Assembly (NCBI RefSeq): GCF_000243735.2
Contig: NZ_AHMP02000002.1
Coordinates: 15,001-79,000 of the forward strand
DNA length: 64,000 bases
DNA from: Leptospira kmetyi serovar Malaysia str. Bejo-Iso9
GTDB taxonomy: Bacteria > Spirochaetota > Leptospiria > Leptospirales > Leptospiraceae
Reading direction: 5' to 3'
The notes under the pieces are model-generated. The model saw only the letters and a list, made by a program, of their open reading frames with translations, was not told where the DNA came from and made no database searches. This document shows, in pieces, positions 33,454 through 42,467 of this stretch. Position 1 is the first letter of the stretch, and each line of letters opens with the position of its first letter. The position numbers and the translations under genes are program-made.

Positions 33454-34409
33454 AAGCAATTATTACTTAAACGAATATCCAAGAACAGAAAACCTTCTTG
33501 ATTCAATGAACCAATTTTAAGGAATTCACCTGATTCTGTTGACCAAAATTTCTCACCATAATCATTACGATTGCCACAACGAAGAAAACCTAACTTAGAA
33601 CTACTTACAAATAGGTTACAATTTTCTCTTTGAGAGATTCTCTTTTCGATCAAATCATAATTCTCTATAGGAAGATCCTTAAAATGAAATTTTGTTAAAT
33701 CCTTTTGCAAATAGAAAACAGAATCACCTTCTCTTCCAACCATTAAACCTGTGCAGTGAACCAAATCAATTAATGAAAAATATACTTTAGGAGAATTAAA
33801 CAAATGAATAGATTCATCTTTAGGATCTTTCAAAATAACAAAGCCATATTTATCTCTAGGAATATTATCATATATACGATCAGTTCCTGTTTGAATCATT
33901 GCAATTCCGTAACCGCTAAATTGAGAAAATAGAGATATTAATTTTCTGCGCTCTTTATCATGAAGAAGGTTGTATCTGCTTTCATTATCCCGAATTTTGT
34001 CTTCCTTTTCCAATAATACGGTATCATAGATTTTCTTGATTCGATTCGAAGTGTCAAAATCTAACTTTTTATTTTTATTTGAATATTCTAATTTTTTATT
34101 TTCACCAATAGTCTTATACACATGGGCTAAAAAATCCGTAAAGACATTTGGGATGATGTAAATAACAGAATAACCGACTGCGGTCACAAGGGGAATCACC
34201 CAATGAATAGAATATATTTCATAAATTGTATTAAATTCGTTATAAGTCAGCTTATGGAAAAAGAGAATGTAGAATAAATCCCAATTCGATAATACAAAGG
34301 AAAGGAATAACGAAAAATAAAAGGGACTGCCTAAGCGTTCATTCGCAGAAGCTTTAACTTGTTCCCAAAGAGTGTTTTCAGTCTTTTTAACTAATTCTTC
34401 ATTTTCCAT
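33450..34409 (-). CDS. Accessory membrane protein
   Basis: A 319-residue protein with two or three membrane helices in the first 130 residues (SPFYFSLFLSFVLSNWDLFYILFF and then HWVIPLVTAVGYSVIYIIP) and a soluble C-terminal domain of about 190 residues. The first helix with its SP-F...SN-W pattern recalls a family of accessory-region membrane proteins I have seen in many bacteria but cannot name. It may be an exclusion or abortive-infection effector, but that is inference from place beside defence-type genes. Confidence 0.65.
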   Translation of the reverse strand: MENEELVKKTENTLWEQVKASANERLGSPFYFSLFLSFVLSNWDLFYILFFHKLTYNEFNTIYEIYSIHWVIPLVTAVGYSVIYIIPNVFTDFLAHVYKTIGENKKLEYSNKNKKLDFDTSNRIKKIYDTVLLEKEDKIRDNESRYNLLHDKERRKLISLFSQFSGYGIAMIQTGTDRIYDNIPRDKYGFVILKDPKDESIHLFNSPKVYFSLIDLVHCTGLMVGREGDSVFYLQKDLTKFHFKDLPIENYDLIEKRISQRENCNLFVSSSKLGFLRCGNRNDYGEKFWSTESGEFLKIGSLNQEGFLFLDIRLSNNCF

Positions 34410-34507
34410 TCCGCTAATTTTTAAAATCTTTTCTTCATAACAAACTTTTTTTATTACTTCAGTATAAAATAATGGAATATCTTTGGAAATTAATTTAAGA
34501 TGCCATT

Positions 34508-35140
34508 ATGCGAAACAGATCAAGACTGAACCCGCCAACGCTTGAAACTCTAAACGAAAATCTCTCCGCCCTCGGGCGCACTCCAATTACCAAAAAAGAA
34601 TTCGAGCTATCTCTAAAGACTTTTTCTAAAAATGGGAAATTCATTTTTCAATCGTTTTACGCTTACTATGACGCAATAAAAAAATACGGTATTGAACTTT
34701 TCTCTATGAAGCTATATTGTACTTCATGCAATACCTTTCATTCATTTCAAGAATTCCAATATTCCAAATCCATCGATGGATTTTATAAAACCTGCAAAAA
34801 GTCAGGACGGAACGAATACCAGGGATATAGACGATTCGCCGAACGCAACGTAGACAGAGACGGAAAAAAACCAGAAATATTATACTACCGCACCAAAAAG
34901 AATAAATATCCAAAAGTGAACGGGGCATTAAATCCATTCCGAGAAAAAGCGATCGCTCTTAATGTGAAAATTTTTGGAAACACTACACTTAAAAGAATGA
35001 AAAAGTGTAACGGCGGATGTAAGAAGAGTAAGCCATTAGCTCACTTTACAAGATATAAAAGCAGTGGAAAACACTATTTATCAGACGTATGCTTTGACTG
35101 TACGGCAAAAAGGCAAAGGGAAAGAAGAAAATTCAGTTAA
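34508..35140 (+). CDS. Zinc-ribbon protein
   Basis: A 210-residue basic protein with two cysteine clusters: CTSCNTFHSFQEF near residue 71 and CNGGCKKSKPLAHFT...CFDC near 168-197. The latter has the spacing of a zinc ribbon as found next to HNH endonucleases and in phage DNA-binding proteins. No HNH residues are seen. It stands alone between two minus-strand blocks. Probable DNA-binding role; weakly supported. Confidence 0.6.
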   Translation: MRNRSRLNPPTLETLNENLSALGRTPITKKEFELSLKTFSKNGKFIFQSFYAYYDAIKKYGIELFSMKLYCTSCNTFHSFQEFQYSKSIDGFYKTCKKSGRNEYQGYRRFAERNVDRDGKKPEILYYRTKKNKYPKVNGALNPFREKAIALNVKIFGNTTLKRMKKCNGGCKKSKPLAHFTRYKSSGKHYLSDVCFDCTAKRQRERRKFS

Positions 35141-35283
35141 ACAAGAAATATTGCGAATACCTACTGAAAATCAAAATTTTCTTAAATCCAAAATTCGCTT
35201 TAAACCGGGGAAGAAAATTTCCGAAACAACGGAAAAACGTATTCAAAAATCCAAAAGGCTTTCTAAATAATTTCAAAGCAAGT

Positions 35284-35700
35284 TCACCCATGAACCTGCA
35301 AGTAAAATTTGAACCCATAATAAACAAGAAGGAGAAGCCCGACAAAAAGCCAACCGATCCGACCGAGCCAGCTTTGCATAACAATCTTGTAATACTTCCA
35401 ACGAAGATTGGTATAATCCTTTTTTAGATCCGAATAAGAACCTTTTAGCTCCAAAAATTCTAACTTCAAAGATTTCATGGAAGAAAGTTCGAGTTCTTCA
35501 GATTTTACTCTTTCTTCCTCTTCTTCTGTTCGATTTTCTTTTGATTTCAATATTTGCAAATCATTAGACTTATTCTGAATCACAGTCTCCAACTTCTTCT
35601 CGAACCGCTCGAACTTGGTGACAGTTGAACATTGTATAAGAGACACTAAGATAAAAACAACTGCAAAGGATTTAAAGAAATGAAATAGTATCGTTTTCAA
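35284..35700 (-). CDS. Unimolecular spanin candidate
   Basis: A 138-residue protein starting at TTG 35700, fixed by AGAGGAGG eight bases upstream inside the end of the holin gene. A signal sequence ends in the lipobox-like LIQC (about residue 21), then comes a long acidic coiled coil and a C-terminal membrane helix (WLFVGLLLLVYYGFKFYL). Outer-membrane lipid anchor plus inner-membrane helix in one chain is the arrangement of u-spanins, such as T1 gp11, that fuse the two membranes in the last step of lysis. It is the last gene of the lysis cassette. Confidence 0.75.
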   Translation of the reverse strand: MKTILFHFFKSFAVVFILVSLIQCSTVTKFERFEKKLETVIQNKSNDLQILKSKENRTEEEEERVKSEELELSSMKSLKLEFLELKGSYSDLKKDYTNLRWKYYKIVMQSWLGRIGWLFVGLLLLVYYGFKFYLQVHG

Positions 35701-35701
35701 C

Positions 35702-36040
35702 TTAATTACCTCCTCTCGCCTTCGAGATAAAGTCACCGACAGCGCGGAGTATTTCCCCTGTCTTAAACCAGCTCATAAGTGTTATGCCGGAACCGAAAAA
35801 AAGTCCGTACACGCTAATTCCGCCGTATCCTTCGGAAAGTTTCGCTTCGGGGTAGTGATGGAGTGTAATTATCCCTATGATGAGAAAAAACAGGCCGAGA
35901 AAAAAGGCTCTGTTAGAAGATCGAAAAATATCTTTTTCAACAACAAGGGTGTTTTGTAATTCAGTTTCGAGTTTCTTTGCTTCTTCTGAAAGAGGGTCAA
36001 GTTTTAAGATTTCGTTTGCATTGAGTTTCTTTTTTCTCAA
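35702..36040 (-). CDS. Holin candidate
   Basis: A 112-residue protein with a charged N-terminal half and two membrane helices (AFFLGLFFLIIGIITLHHY and YGLFFGSGITLMSWF). I place the start at TTG 36040, behind AGAAGGA and two bases after the endolysin stop, instead of an upstream TTG inside the endolysin gene. Its last codons form the ribosome site of the spanin gene. Order endolysin-holin-spanin and topology suggest a class II-type holin. Confidence 0.65.
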   Translation of the reverse strand: MRKKKLNANEILKLDPLSEEAKKLETELQNTLVVEKDIFRSSNRAFFLGLFFLIIGIITLHHYPEAKLSEGYGGISVYGLFFGSGITLMSWFKTGEILRAVGDFISKARGGN

Positions 36041-36042
36041 GG

Positions 36043-36711
36043 CTATCCTTCTAAGATTTTTTTCGCTGAATCCTGGTTGAATATTGCGTAACAAAATCCT
36101 TGGAACTGCGGGTTTCGTTTCCTTGCTTGTTTCTCTGCACCTTGAAAAATCGAAATGAGTTCAAGCCACTCTGATTCTTCCCAAGTAGAATGCGTTACTG
36201 TGCAACCGAGAGAACTCACACCTACGTAATTTTTACTCATCCCTTGAGCATGAATGTTAAACCCTCTATTGTCGAAGTATAAGGGATCGCTTCCGTTCCA
36301 TACATGATTGTTGTTTTGGTCGCGGCGAAAATAACGCTTGGATGCTTGAACAAGAGCTAAATGATTTTTGTGAGATCCGATCTTAACAAGTCCAAGACCC
36401 TCCTCAACCCTAGCCTCTCCGCCCCCCACTCCATATTTTAGTAAGGTCTCATCCGAAACCTTACCTGGGTCCATAGTAACGATACGACTTCCCCAAGACT
36501 TCGCACCGGGATAGATATTAAAAAGAAGATCGTTAAAGCGATCGAAGGAGTCTTCGTTGAAGATAACTTTATTTTTGGAAATAGAAATTCCACGAACACC
36601 GATCAAGGTATGTTCGTTTTCAAAATCTAGCTTGAATGAATCTTTATTAGAGTTAGAATATTTCTTCTTCGTTTCATCGATAAGTTTAAGAATGAATTCT
36701 GAATATTCCAT
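36043..36711 (-). CDS. Endolysin candidate
   Basis: A 222-residue protein with GVRGISISKNK, TMDPGK, ARVEEGLGLVKIGSHKNHLAL, then RRDQ and FNIHAQGM...VGVSSLGCTV. This His/Ser-x-Gly-Cys pattern is that of a family of phage cell-wall enzymes resembling L,D-transpeptidase domains, often annotated as endolysin. There is no signal peptide, so it needs the adjacent holin to reach the wall. The exact bond it cuts is unknown. Confidence 0.7.
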   Translation of the reverse strand: MEYSEFILKLIDETKKKYSNSNKDSFKLDFENEHTLIGVRGISISKNKVIFNEDSFDRFNDLLFNIYPGAKSWGSRIVTMDPGKVSDETLLKYGVGGGEARVEEGLGLVKIGSHKNHLALVQASKRYFRRDQNNNHVWNGSDPLYFDNRGFNIHAQGMSKNYVGVSSLGCTVTHSTWEESEWLELISIFQGAEKQARKRNPQFQGFCYAIFNQDSAKKILEG

Positions 36712-36748
36712 CGAGTAAGAATGGAATAAAAATCAAAATCGGAGAATA

Positions 36749-37276
36749 TTAATGAGACTTTGCTTTGCTCAAATCAGAGTAATCATTCAAATAGAATTCC
36801 ACACGTCCGGCGTTTGTTTTAGCCCGATGTTTTTGTAATCTAAGATAAAGTTTCACTGCGTCGGGGGAATCGGTCGGGAACTTAACAACTAATCGAATTC
36901 CGTTAAATTCTGAAACATGATCCGTGAATTTTTGGAAAGCAATCCCTACGGCCGAACTGATATTTCCATAGTGTGCAAATTCGATCTTAATCGACTCGTG
37001 CGAATTCTCTTTAGCGTGATTGTAAAGGGAAACTAAATCTTCGAATAAAATTTCAGAAGAAGTTAGGGAAAGATTTCGATCAAGGAAAACATCCAGTCTT
37101 TTGATCTCACGGACTAAAGAAAAATATGGACCATAATTCAGATCCTTTAAAGAAGGCGCGGGTTTCTCCTTTGTACGAAAAAGCCACTTTATCGCTTGGA
37201 GAAAAATTAAAAGAAGCGTACTAAAAAATCCAAAAATTGTTTGAATTTCTTTTTCCTTTATATCAAAATCAGTCAT
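36749..37276 (-). CDS. N-terminal membrane-anchored protein
   Basis: A 175-residue protein with one membrane helix (FFSTLLLIFLQAIKWLF, residues 17-34) and an alpha/beta soluble domain (SIKIEFAHYGNISSAVGIAF, IRLVVKF) of unknown family. It is between the connector gene and the lysis genes, three bases from the former. It could be a lysis regulator (antiholin) or an envelope protein; this is only positional. Confidence 0.55.
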   Translation of the reverse strand: MTDFDIKEKEIQTIFGFFSTLLLIFLQAIKWLFRTKEKPAPSLKDLNYGPYFSLVREIKRLDVFLDRNLSLTSSEILFEDLVSLYNHAKENSHESIKIEFAHYGNISSAVGIAFQKFTDHVSEFNGIRLVVKFPTDSPDAVKLYLRLQKHRAKTNAGRVEFYLNDYSDLSKAKSH

Positions 37277-37279
37277 ACA

Positions 37280-38218
37280 TTAACCTAACGCTCCAAAAGA
37301 AACTCCGGAGTACCGAAGTTTCCCAGTTTTCCACCATTCTTTTAGTTCCCCAGTAAATTGTTTGATCCGAGCCCCGAAAAAGGAATTCTCAGCGCTAAGA
37401 CTTAATGACATACTCTCAGAAATTACACCAACGTTTGTAGAATAACTTGAAAGCCCGCCTACAATCCCTTCCGCATACGAAGAAAGAATACAAATCATAA
37501 AGTATTTTAGACATTGTTCTTTGAGCTCCCGAGGAACCCGTGAAGCATGATCGTACCCGGTGCTGTAGTCTACCTGGAAAGCTCCGGGAAGATTCGCGGA
37601 TTGATTCATTGCACGCCAACCTTGGATTCCTGTAACGGGTGGACCTAAACTACCAAAAGGAGCTCGTGTAAATACCGCTTGAAGAAGACCGGCTCTATGT
37701 TTGATCGTCGCTCTGTCTGTTAGCTCTAAAATCGTTGAGCCAGAATACGGATATGTAAGAACCCATCTATGAACCCGACAAAGATTTTTGTTTCTTAGTT
37801 TTAAAAAGAAATTTGTGGATTTCGAAGAATCATAATCGTAAGTATCATCCCATTCAGCGTAAGTTTCAATCTGACCTTGAACCGGATCCAAATCAAACCG
37901 ACCTTTTTGTCCGGCGATAGGTCTGCTTCTCCAAAGTCTAGGATAGATGTCCCAACTAATTTCTTGAGCAAACGCCTTAACCGCCTGATCAACCCAATTC
38001 TTTATTTGGTAATCCTCAAGCTGTGAGCCGCGAGTCGTCATAAGCGGCTCGTTACCATAAAATAGGAGTCTTCGAATTTCGTCGGGATGAATGAATGTTC
38101 CCCAAGAAGGAAGCGGAGAATTTGCCTTTTCTAACTCAGGGTAAATTCTCTGAGAAAGATCGTGATACTCGTAGTCTTCGGCGTTTAAGTTTAGGTCGCC
38201 ACCAAAGCCTATACTCAA
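37280..38218 (-). CDS. Head-tail connector protein
   Basis: A 312-residue protein resembling phage connector proteins in which a helical end region (VPRELKEQCLKYFMICIL, then GGLSSYSTNVGVISESMSLSL) follows an N-terminal helical/beta part that includes YPRLWRSRPI. Such proteins join portal to neck. Its place in a minus-strand cluster next to the portal gene supports this. Confidence 0.6.
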   Translation of the reverse strand: MSIGFGGDLNLNAEDYEYHDLSQRIYPELEKANSPLPSWGTFIHPDEIRRLLFYGNEPLMTTRGSQLEDYQIKNWVDQAVKAFAQEISWDIYPRLWRSRPIAGQKGRFDLDPVQGQIETYAEWDDTYDYDSSKSTNFFLKLRNKNLCRVHRWVLTYPYSGSTILELTDRATIKHRAGLLQAVFTRAPFGSLGPPVTGIQGWRAMNQSANLPGAFQVDYSTGYDHASRVPRELKEQCLKYFMICILSSYAEGIVGGLSSYSTNVGVISESMSLSLSAENSFFGARIKQFTGELKEWWKTGKLRYSGVSFGALG

Positions 38219-38298
38219 GATTTCTCCGAAAGAAAATTGAAATGATATGGAAAATGTTTCGCGCGATATAACACACGAACAAAGTATCTATCTTATTT

Positions 38299-38760
38299 TC
38301 ATCGGAGAAGAGAAGACTTAGCAAATTCTAAGTGTTCGATCGGAAGAGAATAGGTTTTACCGGATGCAAGTTCACAAACTACGGATTTACCGTCTGATGC
38401 AACTTCTCGAACTTTTGCGAGCATTCCTCCAACATTGGCGCGGCCTTTCGCGTATACGCGCATGATCATGCCTGCTTTCGGGAGTTTCGGACCCGAACCA
38501 TAGGTCTTACGTTGTTCGCGTATTGCCGTCTCAAAGGACTTGTGTCGAACAGTCATTTCTTCTATGAGTTTTTTTTCCTTTTCAGAATGTGTATTCGTAT
38601 GCTGGATTCGGTTACGTTCGCTCTTTGCCGTCTCGACTTTTTTCTCACGAGGAGTTAAAACGTCACCTCCGGTTTTCGTGTTCCGGTAAGCCATATAATC
38701 TTTACTCTTACCGTGAACCAGAACCTTCTTTTTTACAACCGATGAATTGGCACCGAACAT
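38299..38760 (-). CDS. Small basic protein with SH3-like end
   Basis: A 153-residue basic protein. The last 60 residues (PKAGMIMRVYAKGRANVGG, VVCELASGKTYSLPIEHLE) look like a small SH3-type beta-barrel. It begins one base after the upstream gene's stop, so the pair is coupled. Probable neck or head part by context; no family named. Confidence 0.55.
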   Translation of the reverse strand: MFGANSSVVKKKVLVHGKSKDYMAYRNTKTGGDVLTPREKKVETAKSERNRIQHTNTHSEKEKKLIEEMTVRHKSFETAIREQRKTYGSGPKLPKAGMIMRVYAKGRANVGGMLAKVREVASDGKSVVCELASGKTYSLPIEHLEFAKSSLLR

Positions 38761-38761
38761 T

Positions 38762-39076
38762 TTAGAATGAAACCTTTGTAGCGTTTATCCAAAAACCAGA
38801 TACTTCGCTTACACCCGTAAAAGAAAACTCGGACGCGCACAGTGGAATAAAAAATTGAAAATCTCCAGTCCCCTTCCTGTCGTAATCTGACATTTCGGAG
38901 TCCGCATTATTCCCCTTGGCGTGAATTGTCCAAGGACCGCTTGCGTGAACATGTGTTAGAAAATACTGTCTATCGGGTGAGTTTAAAATAACGCTACCGG
39001 AAAGCGTGAATTGATTTTGAAATCGAAGCCGATGGAAATCTCCAAATGTAAGACTTTTTCTCATATCTTCAAACAT
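38762..39076 (-). CDS. Small hypothetical morphogenesis protein
   Basis: A 104-residue, beta-rich protein (LSGSVILNSPDRQYFLTHVHASG) that heads the minus-strand morphogenesis and lysis operon running to 35284. It lies divergent to the portal gene with 135 bases between. It could be a head-decoration or head-tail joining protein. No family is recognised. Confidence 0.55.
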   Translation of the reverse strand: MFEDMRKSLTFGDFHRLRFQNQFTLSGSVILNSPDRQYFLTHVHASGPWTIHAKGNNADSEMSDYDRKGTGDFQFFIPLCASEFSFTGVSEVSGFWINATKVSF

Positions 39077-39211
39077 ATTCTAAGAGAGAGAATATCGGCC
39101 AGAAGGTAACTGTACTCTCATACCGATTTCAAATTTCTTAAAACTGTATTTTTAACGCGGAATAATTCGGAAAAAATCAACCGATCAAGAATTTAATATT
39201 ATTTTTATCGA

Positions 39212-40840
39212 ATGGACAACGCAGGTCGTGGAAGACCGCGAGGCAAGGATTACGAAAAAAACCTCGCTAAACGTAATCGTATCGAACATTCAAAAGAGAT
39301 TCAGCATAAATCGAGTAAGGTAAATGAAAAACTTATTAGCCTTGCTAAGTCTTGGTTCAATCAAGTAAACACCGCTGAAGTCGCAGGACGACAGCCCGTT
39401 TATACCTACGACCAGATGCAACAGATGAGGGATGGAATCAATCTTCGTCCTTCCTGGCGGATTCCTATTTCTAACCTTCGAAGTGCAAGTTACGGCACCT
39501 CCCTTATCTCAGCGATTCAAACAGTACGAGTCGAAGATTTGAATCGATTCGCTCGTATCAATTCAAAATCGGGTCTTTGGTTTCGAATGGAAGATGAGGA
39601 TCTAGAGATAACCGACGAGATCAGTTCGAGAATGAAATTTTGCGGACGCTGGTTTGACAAGATGGGCGACCTTACACCTGGTTGGGCAAACAGAGATCAT
39701 CTAGTTTCCGTTTTTGAGATGATGCTCAGAGATACTCTGACAATAGATTCAGTCGCATTTTTTTTAGTTTTTAATTCTTTTGGAAAGCTAATTGAGATGA
39801 GGTATCTCGATCCCGGAACGATCTTCACTGTCGATCCGACAAAAGGTTACAGAGGTGACTTATCCATCGCCTTCGTTCAGATCATCGATGACAATGTTGT
39901 CGAGACATTTAGTGCAAACGAAATTCTATTTCTTCACAAAAACCATCTTTCTGATGTGAATATGCGCGGCTTCGGCTTCTCCCCTCTTGAGGCGGCAATG
40001 CTAGATTTAGTTGGAGTAATCCGGTCTTTAAAATTCAATAGGGACACCTTTTCGAGACAACACCCTCCGGGATACCTCTCTCTCCAAGGAGATATTTCTC
40101 AGGACGGACTTGAATCGCTACAATTGCAATGGCAAGAGATGATCTCAGGACTCGACGATTCGCACCGTATCCCCATTGTTGCCACCTCTGCCGGTGAGGT
40201 GAAGTGGACTCCGCTCAATATTGCGAATGAAATGGTTTTCAAGGATTTACTTCAATGGAGCGTCTCACTTGTGCTTATGGCACATGGTATGGATCAAGCA
40301 GAGTTAGGATTACGACTCATCGGTTCACAATCCCTGTCTGAAGCAAACCAATCCGAAAAAAGCAAAATGAGTCTTACAAGAGCCAAGCTCTCTCTCCTAA
40401 ATTATTTCGAATCTGTATTTTCGAAATTAAAAAGTTTTAGAGACGATGATTTTAGCGGAATTGTGTGTGAGTTTACCGGAAAAGATCCAGAGGATGAAAA
40501 GGACAAACTTCAAAAATACAAAGACGAGGTTGCAAATTGGAAACTCCTAGATGAGATACGGATCGAACAAGATCAGCCTACAATCGGTGAGACCTTATCA
40601 GATCTCTACGGAGTATCTGCCGACGATTATAAACTCGCAGGAGCGGTAATTCTCAATCCGGTATTTCAACAAAATTTACAAATGCTTAAACAAGAAACTT
40701 CTTCTTCGGATAACGGACAATATTCTGAATCGGAATTCAACGAAGATGACGAAGATTTAAACTTTTCTGAAAATGAAGAAAACAAAGAAGAAAATGAATA
40801 TGATTTTTCGGAAGAAAAGGATAAGGATCTAGTATTTTAA
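39212..40840 (+). CDS. Portal protein
   Basis: A 542-residue HK97-type portal protein, the ring through which DNA enters the head. Typical segments are MRYLDPGTIFTVDPTKGYRG, ANEILFLHKNHLSDVNMRG followed by GFSPLEAAMLDL, FSRQHPPGYLSL and IVATSAGEVKW. The last 60 residues are highly acidic and Glu/Asn-rich. It is a single plus-strand gene between two minus-strand clusters. The terminase that usually sits beside the portal gene is not here. Confidence 0.85.
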   Translation: MDNAGRGRPRGKDYEKNLAKRNRIEHSKEIQHKSSKVNEKLISLAKSWFNQVNTAEVAGRQPVYTYDQMQQMRDGINLRPSWRIPISNLRSASYGTSLISAIQTVRVEDLNRFARINSKSGLWFRMEDEDLEITDEISSRMKFCGRWFDKMGDLTPGWANRDHLVSVFEMMLRDTLTIDSVAFFLVFNSFGKLIEMRYLDPGTIFTVDPTKGYRGDLSIAFVQIIDDNVVETFSANEILFLHKNHLSDVNMRGFGFSPLEAAMLDLVGVIRSLKFNRDTFSRQHPPGYLSLQGDISQDGLESLQLQWQEMISGLDDSHRIPIVATSAGEVKWTPLNIANEMVFKDLLQWSVSLVLMAHGMDQAELGLRLIGSQSLSEANQSEKSKMSLTRAKLSLLNYFESVFSKLKSFRDDDFSGIVCEFTGKDPEDEKDKLQKYKDEVANWKLLDEIRIEQDQPTIGETLSDLYGVSADDYKLAGAVILNPVFQQNLQMLKQETSSSDNGQYSESEFNEDDEDLNFSENEENKEENEYDFSEEKDKDLVF

Positions 40841-40879
40841 TACATCATGTTCAAGTTCAAATATATTTAATGTACGAAA

Positions 40880-40903
40880 ATCTAAATTAAAATTTGTTTA
40901 GAT
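40880..40903. terminator. Weak hairpin between portal and fibre genes
   Basis: ATCTAAA and TTTAGAT form a 7-base AT-rich stem with a 10-base loop, overlapping the stop of the convergent fibre gene. It could serve both directions but is weak. Confidence 0.3.
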
Positions 40904-42467
40904 ATGCAGAAAGCAACAATGGAATAGGAAAATTCGAATTTGCTACCCTAGTAGTTCCAAGTCCGTTAGCTACCGTTGCTGAGGTTGGTACACAAAATAC
41001 TCGTCCGTCAAATAGCAATACTCCTCCTGAATAAGCGTAACCTCCTGGATAAGTTCCTGCCGGGGTTATCAAGGTATCAGTGACAGGATCATAAATTCTT
41101 GCAGTAGTTGACGATGTTGGAACACAAAACACACGTCCATCTGGAAGCAAAACTCCACCCGAAAACGAACTACTTCCAGGATACGTTCCGCTTGGAGTCG
41201 ATAATGAATCCGTAGTAGGATCATAAATCTTTGCAGTTGTGGCGTTATACGGAACACAAAAAACTCGTCCGTCAGAAAGTAAAACCCCTCCCATATAAGC
41301 CAAGTTTCCAGGATAGGTTCCTGCGGGAGTCGTCAATGTATCGTTAGTTGGGTTATAAATTCTTGCGGTAGTTGAAGAATGTGGAACACAAAATACACGT
41401 CCATCCGCAAGAAGAACAGCTCCCGCGAACGACATATTTCCGGGATAAATTCCAGAAGGTGTAGTTAATGAATCATTGGTTGGATTATAAATCCTTGCAG
41501 ACGTGGAAGAAAATGGAACGCAAAAAACTCGACCGTCTCGAAGTATTAAACCACTCCAAAACGCGCTTGTTCCGGGATAAATGCCTGTCGGCGTACTAAT
41601 CGAATCAGAAACTGGATTATAAATTCTTGCTGAAGTTGAAGAATATGGAATGCAAAAGACTCGACCATCTGATAACAAAACCCCACCGATAAACGCACCA
41701 CCTCCAGGAAAAGAAACGGAAGGCGTTGAAACTAAATTTGATAACGGATCAAAGATTCGAGCTGTAGTAATATTGGAAGGAACACAAAATACACGACCAT
41801 CAGGTAAAAGAACTCCGCCAAAAAATGCGTTACTTCCTGGATAAGAACCGCCGAACGAGATTTTCCATCCGAGATCGGAATCTGCGAGAGCTATAGTTTT
41901 TTGAATTACAGGTAAAATCTTACCTGACCAATCTCCTGAGAATTTAGGAATCTTGATACTCGTACTACCTGAGTTCCAAGTAGATCGCTCTGAATCGGTG
42001 ACAAAACGATTCATTGAATCCTGAGTAATCTCGGAAGCAGGAATTACCCCAGTCCCTCTTTTTAAAGCTAGTGCAGAATCCGTCTCATTCTTCGTATAAT
42101 AGCTTGTATTATGGTCGTGTGTTGAGGGAGTAAAAGACGAAGGTTTGTTTTGAATTGAATTCCAATTAGGATTTAATGCGCCATTCCAAGAGGTTCGTTC
42201 TGAATCTGTGATAAGCCTATGAGCCGAATCTTGAGATATTTCAGAAGCAACAATTTGAGGTCTCTGATTCGAAACAAGAATTCCGTCAGAACCAAGAGTG
42301 GCAATTCCCGAAACCGCGCCCTTTTCACTTGAATTTAATTTTGTATTTAATTGATTCTGTAGTGAACTAAAATTTGAAGTTCGAGCATTAGTTTCTTCTA
42401 ATATTTTTGAATCTATGTAATTCCGAAGTTGATTGTCTTTTAAAAAATCATTTTTGAATGATTTCAT
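40887..42467 (-). CDS. Distal tail fibre with seven-repeat propeller
   Basis: A 526-residue fibre protein. Residues 1-180 are fibre-shaft sequence with short repeats (IVASEISQDSAHRLITDSERTSW recurring at residue 140, and HDHNTSYYTKNETDSAL). Residues about 200-505 hold seven 44-residue repeats around the core GGVLL-DGRVFCVP...ARIY-P, ending in TPxGxYPG. Seven such Kelch-like units predict a seven-bladed beta-propeller, a plausible receptor-binding head. Every blade keeps Cys in VFCVP (CIP in one). It overlaps the upstream fibre gene by ATGA. Confidence 0.8.
   Translation of the reverse strand: MKSFKNDFLKDNQLRNYIDSKILEETNARTSNFSSLQNQLNTKLNSSEKGAVSGIATLGSDGILVSNQRPQIVASEISQDSAHRLITDSERTSWNGALNPNWNSIQNKPSSFTPSTHDHNTSYYTKNETDSALALKRGTGVIPASEITQDSMNRFVTDSERSTWNSGSTSIKIPKFSGDWSGKILPVIQKTIALADSDLGWKISFGGSYPGSNAFFGGVLLPDGRVFCVPSNITTARIFDPLSNLVSTPSVSFPGGGAFIGGVLLSDGRVFCIPYSSTSARIYNPVSDSISTPTGIYPGTSAFWSGLILRDGRVFCVPFSSTSARIYNPTNDSLTTPSGIYPGNMSFAGAVLLADGRVFCVPHSSTTARIYNPTNDTLTTPAGTYPGNLAYMGGVLLSDGRVFCVPYNATTAKIYDPTTDSLSTPSGTYPGSSSFSGGVLLPDGRVFCVPTSSTTARIYDPVTDTLITPAGTYPGGYAYSGGVLLFDGRVFCVPTSATVANGLGTTRVANSNFPIPLLLSAYLNKF
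40936..41859 (-). repeat. Seven tandem 132-nt repeats in the fibre gene
   Basis: The codons for DGRVFCVP recur near 41000, 41132, 41264, 41396, 41528, 41660 and 41792, an exact 132-base period with no length change. Units are diverged but close enough for recombination to change copy number. Limits are approximate. Confidence 0.85.

Noticed and set aside
35064..35270. Possible frameshift extension of the zinc-ribbon gene in the +1 frame
   Set aside because: Lys-rich sequence is what AT-rich DNA gives by chance; no slippery heptamer or conserved feature seen.
40936..41859. Regular repeats considered as a CRISPR array
   Set aside because: Period is 132 bases, units code in frame for propeller blades, and there are no spacers or cas genes.
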